A stretch of 64,000 bases of DNA from an uncultured Oscillospiraceae bacterium (GCA_934613505.1 CAKTTB010000001.1:142960-206959); one strand, 5' to 3'; counted from the stretch's first letter, positions 25,149 through 36,134 are shown. The notes: generated by a model from the letters alone, not told the origin. Numbers and translations: made by a program.

Positions 25149-25177
25149 TTGACAATTGCCCGCAAACGGGCTATATT
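25149..25177 (+). promoter_or_regulatory. Strong promoter of the 56-codon gene
   Basis: TTGACA (25149-25154), 17 nt, TATATT (25172-25177). The spacer contains the inverted repeat GCCCG..CGGGC. Confidence 0.8.
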
Positions 25178-25195
25178 GGCCGGGGAGGTGAGCGT

Positions 25196-25366
25196 ATGCA
25201 AGGCAATGAGCTGGAAGAGGCCTTTGCGGCCTTTCTGGAAGAAACGGAGTTTTACGAGGCGAGCGCCGCCCTGCGCGCACTGGCGCGGGCGGCATTTGAA
25301 GCAGGCTGCACGGCTGCCGGAAGGAAGACATGCGAAGCTGCGGATGAAGCCTCAGAGCCGGAATAG
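25196..25366 (+). CDS. Small acidic protein of unknown function (56 aa)
   Basis: ATG at 25196 follows GGGGAGGTG with good spacing and a near-consensus promoter, and a perfect terminator follows the TAG. The product starts MQGNELEEAFAAFLEE, is rich in Ala and Glu, and is predicted mostly helical, with two Cys near residues 38 and 45. I recall similar short FxxFLE...AxxAFExG proteins in Firmicutes accessory regions but cannot name a family. Expression signals are better than for most genes here. Confidence 0.7.
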   Translation: MQGNELEEAFAAFLEETEFYEASAALRALARAAFEAGCTAAGRKTCEAADEASEPE

Positions 25367-25370
25367 ATAA

Positions 25371-25404
25371 AAAATCTCCTCTGCTGAAAAGCAGAGGAGA
25401 TTTT
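25371..25404. terminator. Bidirectional terminator before fba
   Basis: Perfect 15-bp stem AAAATCTCCTCTGCT / AGCAGAGGAGATTTT with GAAA tetraloop (25371-25385, 25390-25404). Confidence 0.95.
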
Positions 25405-25413
25405 ATTTAATAC

Positions 25414-26382
25414 TTAGGCCTTGCCGGCGCAGCCGAGGACGTCACGCAGCTTGTGGCGGACGAGCTCCTTGATGTTGGCGCGGGCGGGCTTGAGATACTC
25501 GCGCGGGTCGAACTTGTCGGGATGCTCGTTGAAGAACTGACGGATGGTGCCGGTCATGGCAAGACGCAGGTCGGAGTCGATGTTGATCTTGCAGACGGAC
25601 AGCTCAGCGGCGTGGCGCAGCTGTTCTTCGGGGATACCGACTGCATCGGGCATCTTGCCGCCGTTGTCGTTGATCATCTTGACGTATTCCTGCGGGACGG
25701 AGGAAGAGCCGTGCAGAACGATCGGGAAGCCGGGCAGACGCTTGGAGACCTCTTCGAGCACGTCGAAGCGGAGGGGAGGCGGGACCAGAATGCCCTTTTC
25801 GTTGCGGGTGCACTGGGCAGCGGTGAACTTGTATGCGCCGTGGCTGGTGCCGATGGCGATGGCCAGAGAGTCGCAGCCGGTCTTGGAGACGAACTCTTCG
25901 ACCTCTTCCGGACGGGTATAGGAGGCAGCGTGCGCCGCGACCTTGACTTCGTCCTCGATGCCGGCCAGCGTGCCGAGCTCAGCTTCAACGACGACACCGT
26001 GGTCATGGGCGTACTCGACGACCTTGCGGGTGATCTCGATGTTCTCGGCGAACGGCTTGGAGGAAGCGTCAATCATAACGGAGGTGAAGCCGCCGTCGAT
26101 GCAGGACTTGCAGGTCTCGAAGTCGGGGCCGTGGTCCAGATGCAGCGCGATGGGGATATCGGGGCAGCAGAGAACGGCAGCCTCGACCAGCTTGACCAGA
26201 TAGTTGTGGTTGGCGTAGGCGCGGGCGCCCTTGGATACCTGCAGAATGACAGGAGCGTGCTCTTCCTGGCAGGCCTCGGTGATGCCCTGAACGATTTCCA
26301 TGTTGTTGACGTTGAAAGCGCCGATGGCGTAGCCGCCGTCGTAAGCCTTCTTGAACATTTCGGTTGTAGTTACCAGAGGCAT
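25414..26382 (-). CDS. fba: Class II fructose-1,6-bisphosphate aldolase
   Basis: 322 aa. Zn-dependent cleavage of fructose bisphosphate to DHAP and GAP. HLDHGPDFETC (near residue 80) carries the catalytic Asp and zinc His. VEAELGTLAG, GTSHGAYK and VLHGSSSVP supply further metal and phosphate ligands. It is divergent from the phosphofructokinase gene, with both promoters packed in a 159-bp spacer, so the two glycolytic steps are adjacent. Confidence 0.97.
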   Translation of the reverse strand: MPLVTTTEMFKKAYDGGYAIGAFNVNNMEIVQGITEACQEEHAPVILQVSKGARAYANHNYLVKLVEAAVLCCPDIPIALHLDHGPDFETCKSCIDGGFTSVMIDASSKPFAENIEITRKVVEYAHDHGVVVEAELGTLAGIEDEVKVAAHAASYTRPEEVEEFVSKTGCDSLAIAIGTSHGAYKFTAAQCTRNEKGILVPPPLRFDVLEEVSKRLPGFPIVLHGSSSVPQEYVKMINDNGGKMPDAVGIPEEQLRHAAELSVCKINIDSDLRLAMTGTIRQFFNEHPDKFDPREYLKPARANIKELVRHKLRDVLGCAGKA

Positions 26383-26419
26383 AATGACATCTCCTTGTTT
26401 TATTCAAATTCCATAAAAG

Positions 26420-26448
26420 ATTCTAGCAAATTTCAGTAATATTTGCAA
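26420..26448 (-). promoter_or_regulatory. Promoter of fba
   Basis: TTGCAA (26443-26448), 17 nt, TAGAAT (26420-26425) on the minus strand. Confidence 0.75.
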
Positions 26449-26456
26449 TAGACGAA

Positions 26457-26485
26457 TTTACAATTTCAAAAAAATGTGGTATATT
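26457..26485 (+). promoter_or_regulatory. Promoter of phosphofructokinase gene
   Basis: TTTACA (26457-26462), 17 nt, TATATT (26480-26485) with a TGTGG extended element. Confidence 0.75.
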
Positions 26486-26541
26486 CTCTTTGTTCATAAT
26501 GATCACGTAAGTGAGAAACTGTTTATGTGGAGGTAATTACT

Positions 26542-27780
26542 ATGTCTGCTCCCCTGAAAGGCGCACTGATCATCGGTCAGTCCGGCGGTCCTTCTTCCGT
26601 TATCAACTCCAGCGCATACGGCGCGATCCGTACCGCGCTCGACGCCGACTGCATCACCAAGGTCTACGGCGCATACCACGGCATCAAGGGCGTTCTGAAC
26701 GACGAGCTGCTGTGCATGGATGAAGAGGACCGTGCAGAGCTGGACCGTCTGCCTTATACTCCGTCTTCCGCCCTCGGCTCCTGCCGCTACAAGATCAAGG
26801 ATCCCGATGAGGACGACAGCGATTACAAGCGTATCCTCGAGATCTTCAAGAAGTACGACGTCCGCTATTTCTGCTACAACGGCGGCAACGACTCCATGGA
26901 TACCTGCAACAAGATCTCCAAGTATATGAAGAAGGTCGGCTACGAATGCCGCGTCATGGGCATCCCCAAGACCATCGACAACGACCTCTTCGGCACCGAC
27001 CACTGCCCGGGCTATGCGTCCGCGGCCAAGTATATCGCGACGTCCATCATGGAGGTCTCCCGCGACGCGCACGTCTATGACACCGGCATGATCACCATCA
27101 TCGAGTGCATGGGCCGTCATGCGGGCTGGCTGACCGCCGCCGCCGCGCTGGCCAACGAGGTCGAGCCGTGCTGCGATTTCGTGTACCTGCCCGAGGTCGA
27201 TTTCGACATGGACAAGTTCGTCGCCGACGTCTCCAAGCGCTATGAAGAGAAGAAGAACTGCATCGTCGCCGTCTCCGAGGGCGTCCACTACGCCGACGGC
27301 CGCTTCGTTTCCGAAGCAAAGACCGAGGCGACCGACGGTTTCGGTCATGCCCAGCTGGGCGGTCTGGCCTCCATGCTGGCCAGCGTCATGAAAGAGCGCA
27401 CCGGCGCCAAGGTCCGCGGCATCGAACTGAGCCTTCTGCAGCGCTGCGCCGCGCACTGCGCGTCCGGCACCGACATTGACGAGGCCTATATGTCCGGCAA
27501 GACGGCCGTCGAGGAAATGATCGCCGGCGTGACCGACAAGATGGTCGGCTTCGAGTGCGACCGCACGAACGGCTACACCTGCAAGGCCAAGCTCTTTAAC
27601 CTCTCCGACGTTGCGAACTTCGAGAAGAAGTTCCCGCGCGAGTGGATCAACGCCGAGGGCAACAACGTCACCGAAGCGTTCGTCAAGTATGCAATGCCCC
27701 TCATTCAGGGCGAGACGAAGCTCGAGAAGGTCAACGGCCTGCCCCGGTTCGCAAATCTGAAGAAAGTATTTGCAAAGTAA
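26542..27780 (+). CDS. pfp: 6-phosphofructokinase, pyrophosphate-dependent type
   Basis: About 412 aa, ATG at 26542 with GGAGGT seven nt upstream. Phosphorylates fructose 6-phosphate. GGNDSMDT near residue 117 and PKTIDNDL near 145 are decisive. ATP enzymes have GGDGS and P-G-T-I-D-N-D, whereas Lys in PKTIDND marks the PPi-dependent clade, although the usual GGDDS is GGNDS here. MGRHAGWL near 190 binds fructose 6-phosphate. PPi use would save ATP in a fermentative or acetogenic cell. The cofactor should be regarded as predicted. Confidence 0.88.
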   Translation: MSAPLKGALIIGQSGGPSSVINSSAYGAIRTALDADCITKVYGAYHGIKGVLNDELLCMDEEDRAELDRLPYTPSSALGSCRYKIKDPDEDDSDYKRILEIFKKYDVRYFCYNGGNDSMDTCNKISKYMKKVGYECRVMGIPKTIDNDLFGTDHCPGYASAAKYIATSIMEVSRDAHVYDTGMITIIECMGRHAGWLTAAAALANEVEPCCDFVYLPEVDFDMDKFVADVSKRYEEKKNCIVAVSEGVHYADGRFVSEAKTEATDGFGHAQLGGLASMLASVMKERTGAKVRGIELSLLQRCAAHCASGTDIDEAYMSGKTAVEEMIAGVTDKMVGFECDRTNGYTCKAKLFNLSDVANFEKKFPREWINAEGNNVTEAFVKYAMPLIQGETKLEKVNGLPRFANLKKVFAK

Positions 27781-27794
27781 TCGGATTCTATGAA

Positions 27795-27828
27795 AAAAAC
27801 ATCCTCTGCCGCGGCAGAGGATGTTTTT
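27795..27828. terminator. Bidirectional terminator between pfp and azlD
   Basis: Sixteen-base-pair stem AAAAACATCCTCTGCC / GGCAGAGGATGTTTTT (27795-27810, 27813-27828). Confidence 0.94.
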
Positions 27829-27832
27829 ATAT

Positions 27833-28141
27833 TTATACAAGGAAAAACTCCAGAATCAGCACGATCGCGCAGCAGCCGACGGCGACCTGAAACAGATTCG
27901 CGCCGAACCACGCGGCGACGATGCCGAGCACGAGGGCGGCCAGTCCCGCGACCGGCGAGCTGGTCGCGTGCAGGATGGCCGGGAAGGTCATGACGGCCAG
28001 CGTGACATAGGGGACATAGTACAAAAACGAGCGCAGGAAGCGGTTTTTGATCGGTTTGCGGATGAGCGTCAGCGGAAGCTCGCGGATGAGCAGCGACACG
28101 CCCGCGCAGACGAGAATATAAAGATAGATCTTACTGCTCAT
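27833..28141 (-). CDS. azlD: Branched-chain amino acid exporter small subunit AzlD
   Basis: 102 aa, three or four membrane segments, AzlD/YgaH type (ELPLTLIRK and FLRSFLYYVPYVTLAVMTFP key region near 20-55). It overlaps azlC by 11 nt, as is usual for this two-component exporter (AzlCD/YgaZH). Confidence 0.9.
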   Translation of the reverse strand: MSSKIYLYILVCAGVSLLIRELPLTLIRKPIKNRFLRSFLYYVPYVTLAVMTFPAILHATSSPVAGLAALVLGIVAAWFGANLFQVAVGCCAIVLILEFFLV

Positions 28142-28892
28142 GGCCGGTCCCCTCCTTTTCTGCCGGTTCCGCCGGATCGTCCTTCACCGGGAAGGCGAGC
28201 GCGGCGGCCGACGCGATCACGACGGTCAGAATGATGGTGCGGGTCCCCTCGGAGAGCGTGCTGACAAGCGGCAGGACAGAGCAGAGTCCGCTCGCCGCAA
28301 AGCTGACAAGCACGCAGGCACAGACGACCTTACTTTTTCTCGCCGGCGGCACGATGATGGCAAGGAACATGCCGAACAGCGCAACCGAAAGCGCGCTCAC
28401 CACGCGCGCCGGTAGGATGCTGCCCGCCGTCACGCCCAGCGCCGTGCCGATGGCCCAACCGGGGATGGCGGGGATGAACGCGCCGTAAGAGTAGAACGGA
28501 TCAAGATAGCCCGGACGGGCAATGGCGATGCCGAACAGCTCGTCCGTCACGTCATAGCCGACCAGCAGCCGATGCAGCATGGGCGTATCCGGGGAAAAAC
28601 GCTGGCTGAGCGAGCAGCTCATGAGAAGATAGCGCGCGTTTGTGATAAGCGTGATGAGTGCCATCTCGAGAAGGCCGCTGTCTGCGGCGATGACGGTAAA
28701 CGCGGCGTATTCGCCGGCGGAGGCGTTATTGAGAATGCTGATAAGAAACCCCTGAAAGGCGTTGAGTCCCGCGCTGCGCGCGGCAATGCCGAGGGAGAAC
28801 GAAACGGCCAGATAGCCGAGGCCGATGGGAATGCCGTCGCGGATGCCGCACAGAAGTGCGCTGCGATGGGAGGTGCGCGGTCGTGTTTGCAT
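28131..28892 (-). CDS. azlC: Branched-chain amino acid exporter large subunit AzlC
   Basis: About 253 aa from ATG at 28892. AzlC/YgaZ signature GIRDGIPIGLGYLAVSFSLG near residue 15 and LLITNARYLLMSCSLS-like stretch near 90. Six or more membrane segments. It exports branched-chain or similar hydrophobic amino acids together with AzlD. A gene-proximal promoter lies about 50 nt upstream. Confidence 0.92.
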   Translation of the reverse strand: MQTRPRTSHRSALLCGIRDGIPIGLGYLAVSFSLGIAARSAGLNAFQGFLISILNNASAGEYAAFTVIAADSGLLEMALITLITNARYLLMSCSLSQRFSPDTPMLHRLLVGYDVTDELFGIAIARPGYLDPFYSYGAFIPAIPGWAIGTALGVTAGSILPARVVSALSVALFGMFLAIIVPPARKSKVVCACVLVSFAASGLCSVLPLVSTLSEGTRTIILTVVIASAAALAFPVKDDPAEPAEKEGTGHEQ

Positions 28893-28941
28893 GCTGATGA
28901 TTCCTCTTTTCCTGCCCGGGTTCAAGACCCCGGGAATCTTA

Positions 28942-28970
28942 CTTTTAGCACAGGCACGGACGCTTGTCAA
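28942..28970 (-). promoter_or_regulatory. Promoter of azlCD
   Basis: TTGACA (28965-28970), 17 nt, TAAAAG (28942-28947) on the minus strand. Confidence 0.65.
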
Positions 28971-29071
28971 GCGGCGTCGGCGTTTTGACGAAAACGGGCG
29001 GAATGCAGCGCTTTCACACGGGAAACTGTCCGCTTACCGGCATCATTTGTACGCGAAAAATGCAGATTCCC

Positions 29072-29100
29072 TTGACTTTCCAGTCTGCATCTGTTATAAC
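29072..29100 (+). promoter_or_regulatory. Promoter of NSS transporter gene
   Basis: TTGACT (29072-29077), 17 nt, TATAAC (29095-29100). TGCAGA and TCTGCA flank the -35 box as an inverted repeat. Confidence 0.75.
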
Positions 29101-29172
29101 ATCAGAGTGCTGTTTGCAAATGCAATGATTTAATGCTGCATCACTTTAATACGAAAGAAAAGAGAGCTGTAA

Positions 29173-30510
29173 ATGGAAAGAGAAAGACTGGGTTCCCGGC
29201 TGGGATTTATCCTGCTGTCGGCCGGCTGCGCGATCGGCTGCGGAAACGTGTGGAAGTTCCCGTGGATGTGCGGCCAGTATGGCGGCGGCGGCGGATTCGT
29301 CCTGCTTTATATCATCTGCCTGCTGATTTTGGGCCTGCCGGTCATGACGATGGAGTTTGCCATCGGCCGCGCGGCACAGGCCAGCCCCATCCACATGTAT
29401 CAGAAGCTCGAGCGCAAGGGACAGAAATGGCACATCCACGGCTATGTCGCCTTCTTCGGCAATATCGCGCTGATGGCGTTCTATACCGTCGTCACCGGCT
29501 GGATCGTTTATTACTTTGTCCGCTTCCTGACCGGCCAGACGCAGGATCTGGGCTTTGTTTCCATGATCCAGAATCCGGGCCTCAACGTGACCTATCTGGC
29601 CGTTACCGTCGTTGTGGCGTTCGGCATTCTGTGCTTCAACCTGCAGGGCGGTCTGGAGCGCATCACAAAGTATATGATGACGCTTCTTATGGTCCTGATG
29701 GTGGTGCTTGCCATCCACAGCGCCACGCTTTCCGGCGCGGCGGAGGGCCTGAAGTTCTATCTGATCCCGGATTTCTCCAAGATCACCGGCACGGTCATCG
29801 TCGGCGCGATGAATCAGGCGTTCTTCACGCTCTCGGTCGGCATGGGTTCGATGGCGATCTTCGGCAGCTACATCGGCAAGGAGCGCTCGATGCTCGGCGA
29901 GTCGGTCAATGTCATCCTGCTTGACACGTTTGTCGCCATCGTGGCGGGCCTCATCATGTTCCCGGCCTGCTTCACCTACGGTCTGGAGGTCAACGCCGGC
30001 CCCAGCCTGCTGTTTGACACCATGGCCTCTGTCTTTACCCACATGGCCGGCGGCCGCTGGTGGGGGACGCTGTTCTTCCTGTTCATGGTCTTTGCAGCCC
30101 TGTCCACAGTGCTGGCCGTCTGCGAGAACATTCTGGCCATGGTCCGCGAGATGACCGGCTGGAAGCGGCCGCTCGGCTGCCTTGTGTGCGGTATCGGCAT
30201 CTTTGTGCTGGCCATCACCACGGCGCTGGGCTACAGCGTCTTCAAGTTCCAGCCGTTCGCGGAGGGGACCGCGTGGCTCGATTTTTGGGATTTCCTCGTC
30301 TCCAACAACATCCTGCCGCTCGGCTCGCTGGTTCTGGCGCTCTACTGCTGCAACCGGTTCGGCTGGGGCTGGGATAACTTCCTTGCCGAGGCAAATGAGG
30401 GCAAGGGCCTGAAGGTAAAGAGCTGGATGAAGCCGGTCTTCCAATACGTCGTCCCAGCGGCGATCATCTTTATCTATATCTACGGCATGGTCACCTTCGG
30501 GTGGAAATAA
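29173..30510 (+). CDS. Sodium-dependent transporter, NSS/SNF family
   Basis: 445 aa with about eleven membrane segments. The N-terminus shows the NSS hallmark GCAIGCGNVWKFPWMCGQYGG (key residues GNVWKFP near residue 27) that forms Na+ and substrate sites in TM1, and GLPVMTMEFAIGR. Bacterial eleven-helix members transport amino acids such as tryptophan, tyrosine or leucine with Na+. The substrate is not predictable. Confidence 0.93.
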   Translation: MERERLGSRLGFILLSAGCAIGCGNVWKFPWMCGQYGGGGGFVLLYIICLLILGLPVMTMEFAIGRAAQASPIHMYQKLERKGQKWHIHGYVAFFGNIALMAFYTVVTGWIVYYFVRFLTGQTQDLGFVSMIQNPGLNVTYLAVTVVVAFGILCFNLQGGLERITKYMMTLLMVLMVVLAIHSATLSGAAEGLKFYLIPDFSKITGTVIVGAMNQAFFTLSVGMGSMAIFGSYIGKERSMLGESVNVILLDTFVAIVAGLIMFPACFTYGLEVNAGPSLLFDTMASVFTHMAGGRWWGTLFFLFMVFAALSTVLAVCENILAMVREMTGWKRPLGCLVCGIGIFVLAITTALGYSVFKFQPFAEGTAWLDFWDFLVSNNILPLGSLVLALYCCNRFGWGWDNFLAEANEGKGLKVKSWMKPVFQYVVPAAIIFIYIYGMVTFGWK

Positions 30511-30511
30511 G

Positions 30512-30551
30512 CAAGTCAAAAACGGGCGCTTTCGCGCCCGTTTTTGACTTG
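30512..30551 (+). terminator. Eighteen-bp terminator after the NSS gene
   Basis: Perfect stem 30512-30529 with 30534-30551, loop TTTC, with T5 inside the 3' arm. The 3' arm also carries the -35 box of the next gene. Confidence 0.9.
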
Positions 30552-30578
30552 ACAAAATTGCCTCGAATGGGATACGTT
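30549..30578 (+). promoter_or_regulatory. Promoter of the 301-aa unknown gene
   Basis: TTGACA (30549-30554), 18 nt, TACGTT (30573-30578). The -35 overlaps the preceding terminator stem. Confidence 0.55.
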
Positions 30579-30608
30579 GAACGCAGACATCGGATGGGAG
30601 GACAGGGT

Positions 30609-31514
30609 ATGGCGCGGAAGGAACGGCGGCCGTGGGGCTGGATGGCGCTGCTGACGGGGTTTGCCGCGGCGGTGCTGGCGGTGTGCATGATGCTGCAGCC
30701 GCGTGCGGACAGGCCGGTGCAGACAATCCTGCCGGACTGCGCGTGGGAAACGGAGGCGGACAGCTATGTCGTGACCGGAGAAGCAGGCGTACAGCATGCA
30801 CGCCTGCCGCTCGCCTCAATGCTGGACGGCGTGACTGTAAAGAAGACCGGCCGTCTGCCGTCCGGGACGGTCACGCGAATGATCTTACTCTCATTTCCGG
30901 GCGAGAACGCACCGGCCCCTGTCTGGGAGCTTCTGCAGATCGAAAGCGGCGCGGCCAGCACATATGTCCTGACCGTTGACAGTAGCCTTTGGCGTGTGAC
31001 TGCCGGCCAGACGCAGATGCAGGCGCTGATCGGCCGGCTGGACGAGATCGGACAGGCGCAAAACGCCGACCCGACCGGCACCTACCGGACAAGCAGCCAG
31101 CATTACATGAGTCCTCTCAGCAGCGCGCTCCCGCCGTCCGGGGACGATGGGAAATCGTATCTGCTGCGATCCGATACGGATATCTGGGGCGAGCAGCTGC
31201 GGTTGACCGTCGTGGATGACGAGAGCGGGTATGAGGGCGCATATGACAGCATCTCGTCGTGGATGGATCTGGACACGCCGGGCGCGCCCGCGTGGGAGGA
31301 CCTTTTTCCTGCGCCGGAGACTGCGCCGTCGATCGATGGGTACTCCCTGCGGCAGATGCGGCGGCTGGAAGGGTCGTATGCTCTGTTCCGGTTCGACGCG
31401 GAGCTGTGGCTGGGAGAGCTGTGGGGCATCAGGGAGCAGACGCTCCGGCAGGCCGTCCGGCTGGATAAGATTTCGGACGAGGCAAGCCTGTATGCCCTGA
31501 CAAAAAAGAAGTGA
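30609..31514 (+). CDS. Membrane-anchored extracytoplasmic protein of unknown function
   Basis: About 301 aa from ATG at 30609 with GGGAGG. A basic start, one transmembrane segment (about 10-30), then a roughly 270-residue extracytoplasmic part without recognisable domains. It is rich in Asp/Ser and ends in KKK. I do not recognise a family. It stands alone between two terminators, beside the polysaccharide deacetylase, so a cell-envelope role is possible but only inferred. Confidence 0.7.
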   Translation: MARKERRPWGWMALLTGFAAAVLAVCMMLQPRADRPVQTILPDCAWETEADSYVVTGEAGVQHARLPLASMLDGVTVKKTGRLPSGTVTRMILLSFPGENAPAPVWELLQIESGAASTYVLTVDSSLWRVTAGQTQMQALIGRLDEIGQAQNADPTGTYRTSSQHYMSPLSSALPPSGDDGKSYLLRSDTDIWGEQLRLTVVDDESGYEGAYDSISSWMDLDTPGAPAWEDLFPAPETAPSIDGYSLRQMRRLEGSYALFRFDAELWLGELWGIREQTLRQAVRLDKISDEASLYALTKKK

Positions 31515-31524
31515 AAACAGACAG

Positions 31525-31560
31525 CGCCCGTGTTCCGGTCGGAACACGGGCGTCTTTTAT
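31525..31560. terminator. Bidirectional terminator
   Basis: Twelve-base-pair stem CGCCCGTGTTCC / GGAACACGGGCG (31525-31536, 31541-31552) with TCTTTTATTT on the plus side, between convergent genes. Confidence 0.9.
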
Positions 31561-32834
31561 TTGGCCATCCGGCTCAGGATCGCGGCGATCTGCGCGCGGG
31601 TCAGATTGGATTGCGGGCGGAACCGGCCCTGTGCGTCGCCCTGAACAAGACCGAGCGCCGTACACAGTGCAACCCCATCCACGGCCCAGCCGGAAATGGA
31701 ACCGGCATCCGCATAGCCGTCCGCACCGCCGTCCGCCGTCATGCCGGAGAGCGTGCAGAAGCGCGCCAGCATGACGGCCATCTGCTCGCGCGTGAGCGTC
31801 CGCTCCGGGCGGAAGGTCCCGTCGTCAAAGCCGGTGACGATCCCACAGTCGACGGCCCAGGCGAGATAGGGTGCGTCCTCCGCGGACAGATCCACGTCGG
31901 AGAACTGCGCAGCGCCGCCGGTCGGATAAAACGCGTGGATCCCGGCGAAGCGGGCCAGATCTGCGGCGAACTCCGCCCGCGTCACATAGGCGTTCGGCTT
32001 CCATTCGCCTGTGTCTGCCGTCGTCATCCAGCTGTGCTCCAGACAGAGCTTCATGGCTTCGTAGCCCCAGTGGCTCTGCAGACGGCTCTCGTCAAAGGCC
32101 TGCGGCCCGACAGCGTCCGCCGGAAGATTGATCCCGTTGTTCCTGGCCGAGTAATAGACCACTGCGGCCTCTGGCGTCACGCCGCGGCGCAGCAGCAGGT
32201 CGCGCACGGTGACAAATTCATAGCCCTCAGCCATCAGATCGTCGATCGCAGCCAGCGCGCCGTCCACGCTGGTTTTGTAAATATCGTGGACGAGGATGAT
32301 CGCGCCGTCGAAGACGCCTGCTTCAATATTCTTGCGGACCGTCTCGCTGTCGCGGTATTTCCAGTCCTCCGGGTCGACGGACCAGTAGATGAGCGGCGCT
32401 TTGACGACCGAGCGGACGGTTTTGTTCGCGTTGCCGTAAGGGGCGCGGATATAGGCGTTCTCGTCGCCGCCCGCGGCGGTGATGAGGGTCTGGACGGAAT
32501 CGATCTCCGCCTGCACGGTCCGCACGGAGCAGGTATTGAGGTTTTTATGGTTGTACGTATGGTTTGCCAGCTGGTGTCCGTCGCGGACGATGCGCTGCAG
32601 CGTCTCCGGCCAGCCCGCGGCATTGACGCCGTTGACAAAGAAAGTCGCGTGGATGCCCCGCTCGGCAAGGCCGTCAAGCAGCTCGCCCGTGTATTTGCCG
32701 GGGCCGTCGTCAAAGGTGATCGCCAGCAGCTTCGCACCGCAGTCCTGCATCTGCGCCGCGCAGATCGGCAGCGCCAGCGCGGCAGAAAGCAGCAGAGCCA
32801 GCAGCAAAGATAAAAATTTATGGATCGGTTTCAT
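31557..32834 (-). CDS. Secreted polysaccharide deacetylase with SLH repeats
   Basis: 425 aa. Signal peptide to about residue 26. The NodB domain (about 36-215) has TFDDGPGKYT (catalytic Asp and zinc Asp), HTYNH (zinc His pair), RAPYG and a late LVHD motif. So the metal-dependent deacetylase site is complete. Three SLH-like modules (about 245-425, with WAVDCGIVTGFDDGTFRPE and LTRAQIAAIL) would anchor it to the wall. Probable substrates are peptidoglycan or an attached N-acetylglucosamine polymer. Confidence 0.92.
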   Translation of the reverse strand: MKPIHKFLSLLLALLLSAALALPICAAQMQDCGAKLLAITFDDGPGKYTGELLDGLAERGIHATFFVNGVNAAGWPETLQRIVRDGHQLANHTYNHKNLNTCSVRTVQAEIDSVQTLITAAGGDENAYIRAPYGNANKTVRSVVKAPLIYWSVDPEDWKYRDSETVRKNIEAGVFDGAIILVHDIYKTSVDGALAAIDDLMAEGYEFVTVRDLLLRRGVTPEAAVVYYSARNNGINLPADAVGPQAFDESRLQSHWGYEAMKLCLEHSWMTTADTGEWKPNAYVTRAEFAADLARFAGIHAFYPTGGAAQFSDVDLSAEDAPYLAWAVDCGIVTGFDDGTFRPERTLTREQMAVMLARFCTLSGMTADGGADGYADAGSISGWAVDGVALCTALGLVQGDAQGRFRPQSNLTRAQIAAILSRMAK

Positions 32835-32875
32835 ATGGGTCTCCTTTCTGCCGACATCATAGCAGAATTGGTGAA

Positions 32876-32916
32876 AAAAACAAGTATCCCGCGGATTTTT
32901 AAGAAATCCGCGGGAT
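32876..32916 (-). terminator. Terminator of clpB
   Basis: Thirteen-base-pair stem ATCCCGCGGATTT / AAATCCGCGGGAT (32886-32898, 32904-32916), followed on the minus strand by ACTTGTTTTTTT. Confidence 0.9.
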
Positions 32917-32933
32917 ATCTTAAGGGCTTGTGC

Positions 32934-35534
<2,601 letters not shown>

Positions 35535-35557
35535 ATCTTACACCTCTGATTCGGGGG

Positions 35558-35584
35558 TTAGCACTCTATACGGATGAGTGCTAA
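35558..35584. promoter_or_regulatory. CIRCE operator (HrcA site)
   Basis: TTAGCACTC-N9-GAGTGCTAA exactly as consensus, between the clpB promoter and its start codon. Confidence 0.97.
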
Positions 35585-35598
35585 CTTATTTTGGCTTC

Positions 35599-35627
35599 AT
35601 CATAGTCCTGTCTGCGGAATTTGTCAA
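35599..35627 (-). promoter_or_regulatory. Promoter of clpB
   Basis: TTGACA (35622-35627), 17 nt, TATGAT (35599-35604) on the minus strand, immediately upstream of CIRCE. Confidence 0.9.
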
Positions 35628-36134
35628 GAGGGGAAGGCCGGGGAAATTGTGATATTTTTGTAAACGTTTGATCGAGAAATGAAACGGGATTTCATACTTA
35701 TTTAATAACTGTCCCCTAAGTTATTTAATAAAGCCCTGCTATGATAATCATGCAAGAAGCGATATGCACTTTTTCATTTTCCCCTCATATTGATAAAGAA
35801 TACCCCGCAGACAAGCCGGTCACTTGTTTGCGGGGTTTCTTTATTTGCAAAAAAGCTGCGGCTTTTTTGCAAAGGGGGATTGCGCCGGCTGCAGCGCGCG
35901 TCGGAATCAGAGCTTACGAAACGAATCCTTGCGAAGCAAGGCTTCTTATTCTGACGCTCTGTTCCTCCTTGTTCCATGCAGACCGCTTTACTGGGTCTGC
36001 ATGGAAGCCTGAAGGCGCACAAAATTCACGTTTGCCGGCATAAAGTATTTTTTTCGAAAGCAGGGGCTCCCGGAAAAAATAAATCTACATTCTTTTGCGC
36101 CTGCGGGCGCAAACTCTGCGAGATATGAAAAGCT
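35628..36134. other. Roughly 500-bp non-coding region with a series of hairpins
   Basis: No credible gene (possible short frames lack SDs and family likeness). Contents: 11-bp direct repeats TTATTTAATAA at 35698 and 35721; a terminator-like stem CCCCGCAGACAAG..CTTGTTTGCGGGG with T-rich tail (about 35802-35845); TTGCAAAAAAGC / GCTTTTTTGCAA with TGCG loop (about 35846-35875); CCTTGC-GAA-GCAAGG (about 35927-35941); a 13-bp stem TTCCATGCAGACC / GGTCTGCATGGAA (about 35973-36007); TTTGCGCC-TGCG-GGCGCAAA (about 36095-36114). It may be repeat debris or an unannotated structured RNA. Confidence 0.5.

Noticed and set aside
35741..36043. 100-codon frame in the clpB-folC spacer
   Set aside because: Starts without SD, crosses several hairpins and has no protein-like pattern. 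Treated as non-coding.
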